Below, piece after piece: positions 27,950 through 36,095 of a DNA stretch of 64,000 nt. Where the stretch lies: positions 62,001 through 126,000 of the IMG/VR virus record IMGVR_UViG_3300031772_000002; one strand, 5' to 3'. The DNA comes from a virus. The translations under genes were made by a program, and so were the position numbers. Every line of letters starts with the position of its first letter. Within the stretch, counting starts at the first letter, position 1. The notes below the pieces were generated by a model. It had not been told where the DNA came from and did not search any database. It saw only the letters and a program-made list of their open reading frames with translations.

Positions 27950-30949
27950 ATGTTTAATTTTTGGTATTTCTTAAGAAAAAAATGGTCGGAATATTCAGAG
28001 GCTCGTGGTCAAAAGGGAACATTGATTGACGATCTTGCTATTAAACCAACCGGATTGGTAATGTCTGATTTTTATAATTTACTAGTTAATCAAAGAAAAA
28101 TAAATAATATAAGTCAATGGAAAGGAATGTCAGATTCGGATCTTGACGCTTTTGGTGGTAAGTTTTTTATTCCAAGAATTAATGGTGGGTTTGCGTTTGG
28201 TATAGCAAGAATATGGTTTAATTCAAAAATTGATATTATCATTACTGAAAATGCCAGGTTTGTATCCACCAATGGACTTCAATATGTTATTACTCAACCT
28301 GGGTATATTAGTAAAAATTCTTTCAAAATATCTACCGATAGAATAGCTTTATTTTATATAGATGTTCCTATTACCGCAGCCGCTAAAGGGGTTGGATATA
28401 ATATTAATTCTGGAGAAATTTCTCAACTTATCAATATTGATTTCGAATATCATTCAGTTACAAATTTAAATCCTTTAATTGATGGTTCTAAATATGAATC
28501 AAATCAAGAATATTATAATAGATTGTATTATTCAATTAATGATCGTGGAATGATGAATCAAAAAAGTTTAAATGTATTCCTTCCTCAATTTTTTCCAAAT
28601 ATAAAAGCTATGTATATATCCGGTTCCGGTGATAGATATATGAATAGAGATTTAATAGCAGGATTTGATAGCTCGGAACAATTTAATAAAGTTGATTATC
28701 TTGGAAAAACAAATGGTGACAATATTGTAAAACATATAGCTTTTTATGGTATATTTCCACCAAATGCAGGAAGTGTAATGCATGATAGATATTGGGGTCC
28801 CCACTCTGATATATCTGCCTATGAATATCCTTTAACTATAGACCAGGCGGTTAGTGATTTTAATCCTTCAGATAACAATGTTTTTAAAAGTGATCCTGCA
28901 TTTTTAGGTTTTCCATTAGATCAAGAGTTTACAGATGAAATGTATCGAGGGATTTATTTTAATGATTATAAACGTTTCTTTGAACATAAAACAGGATATC
29001 TTTTTAATATTGATGATGAAGAAATAAGTTATGATAAAATATTACCAGGTGACAATTGGATATATGGAGCCTGTGGACGAAGCAATAGATATGTTGGAAA
29101 TCTTCAAGAAGGTTTAGGGGCTATTGATGTTATAAATATGTCAACTAATATTATAAATTTATGTGGAGGGTCATCTGAATCATTATCAATAAGTAAAGAC
29201 ATTTTAAAAAGAACTGGAATTAAATTAACTGGCTTATTTACATTTCCAGAACCTGATGAAGAAGGAGTTCTTAATAGCAATCTGCAAATGATGGTTGGGG
29301 GTGTAAATGAAACAAGTATTGTTGACGGATACACTGGAATAGGCTTTGGAATCAGAATGATTGACGCTTATCAACCTGATGATATTAATGCTTTAAATGC
29401 AGTTATTTATTTTGCTCATTCTGAAAAGTACGGAACAACCCAAATATACGCCACTGATGATGATATTAATGATCATATATCAATATCTAATATGGGGGCA
29501 TTAGCTGAAAAACAATTTAAAATACAACCAGGAGTCGAATATAGTTTTGAATTTATTATATATGATGATCTTCATTTAACATTATTAATAAATAAAACCT
29601 CACAACTTGTTGGTTTAGATCCAGATGAGCATGAAAATATTTTACATTTTGAACTTCCTAAAAAGATTTTAAATATATTCTCTGATTCAAGTAAAGGTGG
29701 TATACTTAGTATTGACTCTACCCGTTATGGAACTATGATGAAAATTACTTTAGATACAAAATCTTTATTAGCTTCAAAAATGTGGTCAGTAATTAGTTTA
29801 AAAGCGTTTGATATTAATCCTGAACGAGCAATGGCATTATTTGCTATAAATGTTTTAAATATTGAATCTCCCATTACAATATATACGCGAGCGTATGGAA
29901 ATAGTGCTGTTGGGAATTCTCAATCAGATGGATATCGTGCATTAATATGGGATAAAGAATCACAAACTGTAACTTCAATCAATTCTGAATTAAATCGTGG
30001 AGGATGGATAGAGGCTAATGGAATTTCAGACGTTAGCAGTTCAAAAAAAACATTAACTGGATTATTAAGCCATACTATAAATAATATTGATAGATACGTT
30101 GTTGAAAATAGATTTGGTAAAAATATTTTCTTATTATTTATTACGTCAGGAGCATCGAAGCCTACTATTCGATATAATGGTGATTTACGAGATAATATTC
30201 AATCTTTATTAAGAGTTGATTATATAAAGATTGAAAGTGAAAATTTATCTATGTATCATGCAAACAATAAAGCGGATATATATGTAGCAACTTTAAGTAA
30301 TTTAGAAGAATACAAATCAGTAATTACTACATTAAGAAAAAATTCAAGTGATACATATTTTGAAATGAATTCAGAAAATTGTTCAATGCCTATATTAGAA
30401 ATAATATCAATAACTACAGGAGAAACTTTTGATTTAAATAATATTATTTCTGAAAGTGAATATACAATAGTCGATGCTGATTTAAATTTTATGGGGTCTT
30501 CATTGGAAGTAAAAAGAATATCATTAAATGAATCCAATTCCAATACAATTACTGTTGAATATAAATCTTATCCTGAAATTGAAAATATACAGAATTATTT
30601 TGATGATTCAATATATAAAAAAATATATGGTAATATTTTAGTTAAACATAAATATCCATGCGATTTAAATATATCATTATTTTTTACAGGAATAGGAACG
30701 GAAGATAATATTATTAGTGAAGTAAAAAGTTATGTTGATAACAATATTGATGGAATATTTATTATTAAAAATTTAATAAGTAATTTATATAATAAAGGTC
30801 TTGTTAATAATATTAAAGAACCTGTTACTATTTTATATAGTAAATTTGATGATGAATTAAATATTGAAACTGGTTCATTTACTGATCAATTAGAAATACG
30901 TTCTATTGATTTTTTTCGTATTATTAATATTTCAGCTCAAAGGTTGTAA
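27950..30949 (+). CDS. baseplate wedge protein, gp6 / J-like
   Basis: The 999-residue protein has the J-like order in its first 260 residues. FAFGIARIWFN and ITENARFVSTNGLQYVI come first, then IDVPITAAAKGVGYNINSGE with a VTNL strand. ESNQEYYNRLYYSINDRGMM and YISGSGDRYMNRDLI follow. This matches baseplate J/gp6 proteins, which form the iris-like inner wedge ring. The long C-terminal half carries additional beta-rich domains not recognised. It follows the gp25-like gene as in many myoviruses and precedes the fibre genes. Confidence 0.75.
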   Translation: MFNFWYFLRKKWSEYSEARGQKGTLIDDLAIKPTGLVMSDFYNLLVNQRKINNISQWKGMSDSDLDAFGGKFFIPRINGGFAFGIARIWFNSKIDIIITENARFVSTNGLQYVITQPGYISKNSFKISTDRIALFYIDVPITAAAKGVGYNINSGEISQLINIDFEYHSVTNLNPLIDGSKYESNQEYYNRLYYSINDRGMMNQKSLNVFLPQFFPNIKAMYISGSGDRYMNRDLIAGFDSSEQFNKVDYLGKTNGDNIVKHIAFYGIFPPNAGSVMHDRYWGPHSDISAYEYPLTIDQAVSDFNPSDNNVFKSDPAFLGFPLDQEFTDEMYRGIYFNDYKRFFEHKTGYLFNIDDEEISYDKILPGDNWIYGACGRSNRYVGNLQEGLGAIDVINMSTNIINLCGGSSESLSISKDILKRTGIKLTGLFTFPEPDEEGVLNSNLQMMVGGVNETSIVDGYTGIGFGIRMIDAYQPDDINALNAVIYFAHSEKYGTTQIYATDDDINDHISISNMGALAEKQFKIQPGVEYSFEFIIYDDLHLTLLINKTSQLVGLDPDEHENILHFELPKKILNIFSDSSKGGILSIDSTRYGTMMKITLDTKSLLASKMWSVISLKAFDINPERAMALFAINVLNIESPITIYTRAYGNSAVGNSQSDGYRALIWDKESQTVTSINSELNRGGWIEANGISDVSSSKKTLTGLLSHTINNIDRYVVENRFGKNIFLLFITSGASKPTIRYNGDLRDNIQSLLRVDYIKIESENLSMYHANNKADIYVATLSNLEEYKSVITTLRKNSSDTYFEMNSENCSMPILEIISITTGETFDLNNIISESEYTIVDADLNFMGSSLEVKRISLNESNSNTITVEYKSYPEIENIQNYFDDSIYKKIYGNILVKHKYPCDLNISLFFTGIGTEDNIISEVKSYVDNNIDGIFIIKNLISNLYNKGLVNNIKEPVTILYSKFDDELNIETGSFTDQLEIRSIDFFRIINISAQRL

Positions 30950-30960
30950 CATTAAAGAAG

Positions 30961-33861
30961 GTGAAAATGGCTTGGAATAAAAGTACATGGCAAGACGTTA
31001 TAGGAACTGAAATTTCAAAATCTACTGTTACTTTTGGAAATTCTGTTACTGGAGTTATTAATACAAATTTAGCGTCTCCATTAAAATTTTTAAATTTATC
31101 AATACGATGTGAAGTTTTGTTTGGGGGATCTCCTGATGGGAATGCTGAAATAAAAGTATATGGACGAGACGTTCTTGGCGGAGATGAAAGTGATACAATA
31201 CCAATTTATAGACAAGACATTGAATTTGTTACATCAGATTCTCAAATAATTACCCTACCTAACATTGACACTTCAAGTATTGATAGTTTACAAATAGAAG
31301 TTTTAAATAAAGATACCACTGATAGTATTGATGTGTGGGTATCATTTATGTATGGATATATTGATGCAGTTGCCGGATCAAGTCCTGACGAAACTGTTAA
31401 AATATCATACAATGATACAACAAAAGATTATTTAGAAAATAAAATTGTAGGAGATACTGGAGTTATAGAAATTTCAGTTCTTGGTGAGTCTTTATATGAA
31501 ACTCTTAAAGTTTCATTAAACTCAACGAAATTATCTAATTGGGATAGTGCTTATGGATGGGGCGATCATTCTGTTGAGGGGTATTTGAAGTCATTTATAG
31601 AAACTGATCCTATTTTTTCTGCATGGCTTGCATACCCTCCTGCGCTGTCAGAATTTATTAATGATGTAGGGTATTTAACTGCCGAAACAGATCCTGATTT
31701 TAATTCATGGTTAAGTGGTGTAACTCCTGCTAATTGGGATTCTGCTTATGGATGGGGAGATCATTCAATTCAAGGATATTTAAAATCATTTATAGAGGTT
31801 GATCCTGTTTTCATGGCATGGTTAAGTTATCCTCCTGCAATATCAGAATTTATAAATGATTTAGGATATTTAACTGCAGAAACTGATCCTGATTTTAATT
31901 CATGGCTGTCAGGAGTAACTCCAGCTAATTGGGATTCCGCATATGGATGGGGAGATCATTCTATTCAAGGATATCTTAAATCCTTTACTGAAACTGATCC
32001 TATTTTTTCTGCATGGTTAAGTTACCCTCCTGCACTATCTGAATTTACAAATGATTTAGGATATTTAATTGCGGAAACAGATCCTGATTTTAATTCATGG
32101 TTAGGTACTGTTACTCCTGCTAATTGGGATTCTGCATATGGATGGGGCGATCATTCTATTCAAGGATATTTAAAATCTTTTATAGAATCAGATCCAGTAT
32201 TTATTGATTGGTTAAGTTACCCACCATCATTATCTGAATTTACAAATGATTTAGGATATTTAACTGCCGAAACAGACCCTGACTTTAATTCATGGTTAGG
32301 AGGAGTAACTCCAGCCAATTGGGACTCTGCTTATGGATGGGGAGATCACTCTATTCAAGGATATCTTAAATCATATATTGAAACAGATCCAGTTTTTACA
32401 GATTGGTTAAGTTATCCACCATCTTTATCTGAATTTACAAATGATTTAGGATATTTAACTGCAGAAACTGATCCAGATTTTAATTCATGGTTATCTGGAG
32501 TTACTCCTGCAAATTGGGATTCTGCATATGGATGGGGTGATCATTCTATTCAAGGATATCTTAAATCTTTTATAGAATCGGATCCAGTATTTATTGATTG
32601 GTTAAGTTACCCTCCTGCACTATCTGAATTTACAAATGATTTAGGATATTTAATTGCGGAAACAGATCCTGATTTTAATTCATGGTTAGGTACTGTTACT
32701 CCTGCTAATTGGGATTCTGCATATGGATGGGGAGATCACTCCGTTGAAGGATATCTTAAATCATATATTGAAACAGATCCAGTTTTTACAGATTGGTTAA
32801 ATTATCCTCCTGCACTATCAGAATTTACAAATGATGTAGGGTATCTTACTGCAGAAACCGATCCTGATTTTAATTCATGGCTAGGAGGGGTAACTCCTAC
32901 TAATTGGGATTCTGCTTACGGATGGGGAGATCATTCCATCCAAGGTTATCTTAAATCATATGTAGAGACTGATCCTATCTTTTCCGCATGGTTAAGCTAT
33001 CCTCCTGCATTATCTGAATTTACTAATGATATGTCATTCATTACTGCAGAAACCGATCCTGATTTTAATTCTTGGTTAGGAGGAGTAACTCCTGCTAATT
33101 GGGATTCTGCATATGGATGGGGAGATCATTCAATTCAAGGATATTTAAAATCTTTTACTGAAACAGATCCTATCTTTTCTGCATGGCTAAGCTACCCTCC
33201 GTCTTTGTCTGAATTTACTAACGATATGTCATTTATTACTGCAGAAACAGATCCTGATTTTAATTCTTGGTTAGGAGGAGTAACTCCTGCTAATTGGGAT
33301 TCCGCTTATGGATGGGGAGATCATTCTATTCAGGGATATATTAAATCATTTGATGATTATTATCAGGAGAGATTAATTTTAGCAGAAGAATTTCAAAATC
33401 CTAACAATGCAGATTGGGTAGTTAATGTTTTAGCTCCACTCTCTGCTGATGATAATAATAATGGACTTAATGTAAGATTATTTGATGATACTGCAAACGA
33501 AGGAATAGGATTTGATATTTTTATTCCTTCATTTGCAACTAATATTGTTTTAAAGTTTAAATCACGAGCAATAACTGCCCCTGCAGGAACTAAAAAAGTT
33601 GATTTAGGATTATATTTTAGATCAATTCCAGATAATGCAGCAGTTGATGCGTGGAGCGCTAAAAAAAATATTACTGGAATAATATCAATTCCAACAAATG
33701 AATATTTTCAATATGATACTACAACAATATCACTAGCAACATTAGGAATAACAAGTAATAGATATACTCAATTTGAAATAATTAGAGACGCAGCTGACGA
33801 AGCAAATGATGATTTAGTAGGAGACTGGGCTTTATTATCTATGATAGTTTCATTTACATAA
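30961..33861 (+). CDS. tail fibre with nine 65-residue WGDHSxxGY repeats
   Basis: The 966-residue protein has an N-terminal beta domain (about 1-135) that is paralogous to the whole product of 40943-41332 and may anchor the fibre. A repeat region (about 193-797) then carries NWDSAYGWGDHS ten times at exactly 65-residue spacing, each unit with two ETDPxFxxW elements and YPPxLSEF. A C-terminal beta domain follows, possibly the receptor-binding tip. W-G-(D/N)-H repeats of this sort are known from phage fibres. AAGGTG precedes the start. Repeat number can change by recombination and so alter fibre length. Confidence 0.8.
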   Translation: MKMAWNKSTWQDVIGTEISKSTVTFGNSVTGVINTNLASPLKFLNLSIRCEVLFGGSPDGNAEIKVYGRDVLGGDESDTIPIYRQDIEFVTSDSQIITLPNIDTSSIDSLQIEVLNKDTTDSIDVWVSFMYGYIDAVAGSSPDETVKISYNDTTKDYLENKIVGDTGVIEISVLGESLYETLKVSLNSTKLSNWDSAYGWGDHSVEGYLKSFIETDPIFSAWLAYPPALSEFINDVGYLTAETDPDFNSWLSGVTPANWDSAYGWGDHSIQGYLKSFIEVDPVFMAWLSYPPAISEFINDLGYLTAETDPDFNSWLSGVTPANWDSAYGWGDHSIQGYLKSFTETDPIFSAWLSYPPALSEFTNDLGYLIAETDPDFNSWLGTVTPANWDSAYGWGDHSIQGYLKSFIESDPVFIDWLSYPPSLSEFTNDLGYLTAETDPDFNSWLGGVTPANWDSAYGWGDHSIQGYLKSYIETDPVFTDWLSYPPSLSEFTNDLGYLTAETDPDFNSWLSGVTPANWDSAYGWGDHSIQGYLKSFIESDPVFIDWLSYPPALSEFTNDLGYLIAETDPDFNSWLGTVTPANWDSAYGWGDHSVEGYLKSYIETDPVFTDWLNYPPALSEFTNDVGYLTAETDPDFNSWLGGVTPTNWDSAYGWGDHSIQGYLKSYVETDPIFSAWLSYPPALSEFTNDMSFITAETDPDFNSWLGGVTPANWDSAYGWGDHSIQGYLKSFTETDPIFSAWLSYPPSLSEFTNDMSFITAETDPDFNSWLGGVTPANWDSAYGWGDHSIQGYIKSFDDYYQERLILAEEFQNPNNADWVVNVLAPLSADDNNNGLNVRLFDDTANEGIGFDIFIPSFATNIVLKFKSRAITAPAGTKKVDLGLYFRSIPDNAAVDAWSAKKNITGIISIPTNEYFQYDTTTISLATLGITSNRYTQFEIIRDAADEANDDLVGDWALLSMIVSFT
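31537..33350 (+). repeat. 195-bp tandem repeat array inside the fibre gene
   Basis: The codons for NWDSAYGWGDHS begin at 31537 and recur every 195 bases to 33292, nine exact periods with no length variation. DNA copies differ at many third positions but preserve frame and protein, so the array is under selection as protein repeats. Some neighbouring units are near-identical (for example 32100-32290 and 32685-32735), suggesting ongoing conversion. Confidence 0.9.
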
Positions 33862-33877
33862 TTCTATAGTATTTTTT

Positions 33878-34480
33878 ATGAATATCGATGAATTAAAAGA
33901 ATATTGTGATCATTTTGATGAAATTAATTTTCTTTATGATAAAACGCTTGAAGTTATTAATTTGCTTCCTGAACAATATCCAATTTTAGAAATTGGAACA
34001 AGATGTGGAGGAACATCTCTCTTATTTTTAAAAGCAATACTTGATAGTAATAAAAAAGAAAGATTTTTAATTACAGTTGATCCATTTGGAGAGATGCCTT
34101 ATGAAAAAAGGCCAAATAATTATGGAGAAGATCTTTATAGAACATCAATGTATAAAATATCTGAATATTGTTTTAATAATAAATTAAATCACGCTCATTT
34201 CAGATTAACTAGTATTCAATTTTTTCATACCTGGAAATTATCTAAATTTTGGCATAATGGAAAATTAATGGAAAAGGAATTTAGTTTTATTTATTTTGAT
34301 GGTGATCATTCAGATAATGTAGTAAATAAAGAATTATATTTATATTATCAGTTTATAATAGAACAAGGGATATTTTGTATTGATGATCAACATGATATTG
34401 AAAAATACTCAAATATTATAATTGAGAAACCTATAATGAATTCAAATCGTTTATATTATTGCAAAAGTAGTGTTGAATGA
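33878..34480 (+). CDS. class I SAM-dependent methyltransferase
   Basis: The 200-residue protein has ILEIGTRCGGTSLLFLKAI (motif I, about 36-54), LITVDPFG (acidic residue of motif II) and FIYFDGDHSDNVVNKEL (about 137-153). This is the typical order of the Methyltransf_24 family, whose members usually methylate sugars or small molecules. It overlaps the next gene by ATGA, tying it to a glycosyltransferase. Together they may decorate fibre proteins or host glycans (inference). The gene sits between two fibre genes. Confidence 0.75.
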   Translation: MNIDELKEYCDHFDEINFLYDKTLEVINLLPEQYPILEIGTRCGGTSLLFLKAILDSNKKERFLITVDPFGEMPYEKRPNNYGEDLYRTSMYKISEYCFNNKLNHAHFRLTSIQFFHTWKLSKFWHNGKLMEKEFSFIYFDGDHSDNVVNKELYLYYQFIIEQGIFCIDDQHDIEKYSNIIIEKPIMNSNRLYYCKSSVE

Positions 34481-36093
34481 GAAAATTAATTCTTACTATT
34501 TCTTCAGGTGAATTTTATCAGAAAATGGCATTATTAACCCATCCGTTAATAAAATCATATGCTAATAAAATTGGCGCAGAATTTATATGCATTAATGAGA
34601 AAATAATTTCGGAAACTACTATACATTGGGAAAAGTTTCAAATTTATAATTTGTTAGATAAATATAACAGAATTATTTATCTTGATACAGATTTAATAAT
34701 TAGAAACGATTGTCCAGATTTATTTACAGAAGTTCCAGAAGATAAATTAGGCATGTTCGATGAAGCTAAATTTACAGATCGATCTAAAGAATTAATGATT
34801 GATATCTGTAATAAATATAAAGAAAAATTACCAGTATGGAATGGAAAATATTTTAATTCTGGAGTTATGGTAGTATCTGAAACTCATAAAAAACTATTTA
34901 AAAAACCAGATAAGGAAGAATTTAGTTTTTATGAGCAAAGCTATCTTAATATGATGATAGCTAAATTAAATATTGAAATGTATGAATTACATTATAAATT
35001 TAATAGGATGCCATGTTTAGATTCATTTACAGGAGAAGAAAGACATAATTCATATATAATACATTATGCCGGGTTCCCAGATCCAAATCTGGTTTTAAAT
35101 TTAATTGAAAAAGATATTGAAAAATGGCATATGGATAAAGAGTATATTTATAGAAAACATATTTATATTAGTGTGTCTGGTGGGCTGGGAGATCAAATTT
35201 GCGCAGAACCTGCTATTAGATATATGAAGGAAAAGCAGTATCCAAATGATGAGGTTGTTGTTGCTACACACTATCCAAGAATCTTTGAACATATAAGAGA
35301 TATAGATATTTGTATACATGGAAAAGCAAACTTACCATTTGATACACCTTATTATATAGCCCAAAGTTTACCAGGGCCTGATACAATTCAATGGATGATA
35401 GTTTCTCATCTGCTATGTCATACTGTGGATTATGCTTCGATAGCATTGATGAAGAGAATGCTACCGGTTACTGATAAAAGATTACATTTTGAGATTAAAG
35501 AAAAAGATTATTTTAATCTCAATCAATTAATTGATTGGGATACTATTAAAAATTACATAGTTGTCCATCCAGGAAAACACTGGCGCACAAAAACTTTACC
35601 CAAAGAATATTGGCAAAAAATAATTGATGGATTGATTATTAATAATCAAAAAGTATGCATTATTGGAAAGGATCAAGAAGGGGATCCTCCAGATTATAAT
35701 TCAGGGGCAAGGGGAACAGTTGATATAAATCCACAAAGAACAGTTGATTTAAGGAATAAGCTAAATCTAGGAGAATTAGGAGCGTTATTATCCAGAGCAC
35801 AAATATTAATAAGTAATGACTCGGCGCCAGTTCATTTGGCAGGTGCATTTGACAACTGGATAGTTTTGCTCCCTACTTGTAAACATCCAGATCACGTTCT
35901 ACCTTATCGTAATGGCAGTGTTAACTATAAAACATTGGCTATTTATAAAAAATTAATTATAGATGATGTTGAGTCCAGACCAACCCAGGTATATCCAACA
36001 ACAGTTGATATAGCAGTTGATGATTGGAATAAATATTTAGAAAGTCCAGATATTGTAATTGAAAATGTTTTAAAATTACAGGGTAAGGATTAA
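34477..36093 (+). CDS. two-domain glycosyltransferase: GT-A (GT8-like) fused to GT9-like heptosyltransferase domain
   Basis: The 538-residue protein has an N-terminal GT-A domain with RIIYLDTDLIIR (the DxD motif at D70-T-D72), YFNSGVMVV and IIHYAGFP, as in GT8 enzymes. From about residue 228 a GT-B domain resembles ADP-heptose:LPS heptosyltransferases (GT9): SGGLGDQICAEPAIRYM, VVHPGKHWRTKTLPKEYW and ISNDSAPVHLAGAF. One chain may add two successive sugars. Its position in the fibre cluster with a methyltransferase points to glycosylation of virion fibres or alteration of host LPS. Confidence 0.8.
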   Translation: MRKLILTISSGEFYQKMALLTHPLIKSYANKIGAEFICINEKIISETTIHWEKFQIYNLLDKYNRIIYLDTDLIIRNDCPDLFTEVPEDKLGMFDEAKFTDRSKELMIDICNKYKEKLPVWNGKYFNSGVMVVSETHKKLFKKPDKEEFSFYEQSYLNMMIAKLNIEMYELHYKFNRMPCLDSFTGEERHNSYIIHYAGFPDPNLVLNLIEKDIEKWHMDKEYIYRKHIYISVSGGLGDQICAEPAIRYMKEKQYPNDEVVVATHYPRIFEHIRDIDICIHGKANLPFDTPYYIAQSLPGPDTIQWMIVSHLLCHTVDYASIALMKRMLPVTDKRLHFEIKEKDYFNLNQLIDWDTIKNYIVVHPGKHWRTKTLPKEYWQKIIDGLIINNQKVCIIGKDQEGDPPDYNSGARGTVDINPQRTVDLRNKLNLGELGALLSRAQILISNDSAPVHLAGAFDNWIVLLPTCKHPDHVLPYRNGSVNYKTLAIYKKLIIDDVESRPTQVYPTTVDIAVDDWNKYLESPDIVIENVLKLQGKD

Positions 36094-36095
36094 TC

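Noticed and set aside
30961-33861. Diversity-generating retroelement target in the fibre
   Set aside because: No reverse-transcriptase gene or template repeat is present in the window, and the variation among units is mainly synonymous.
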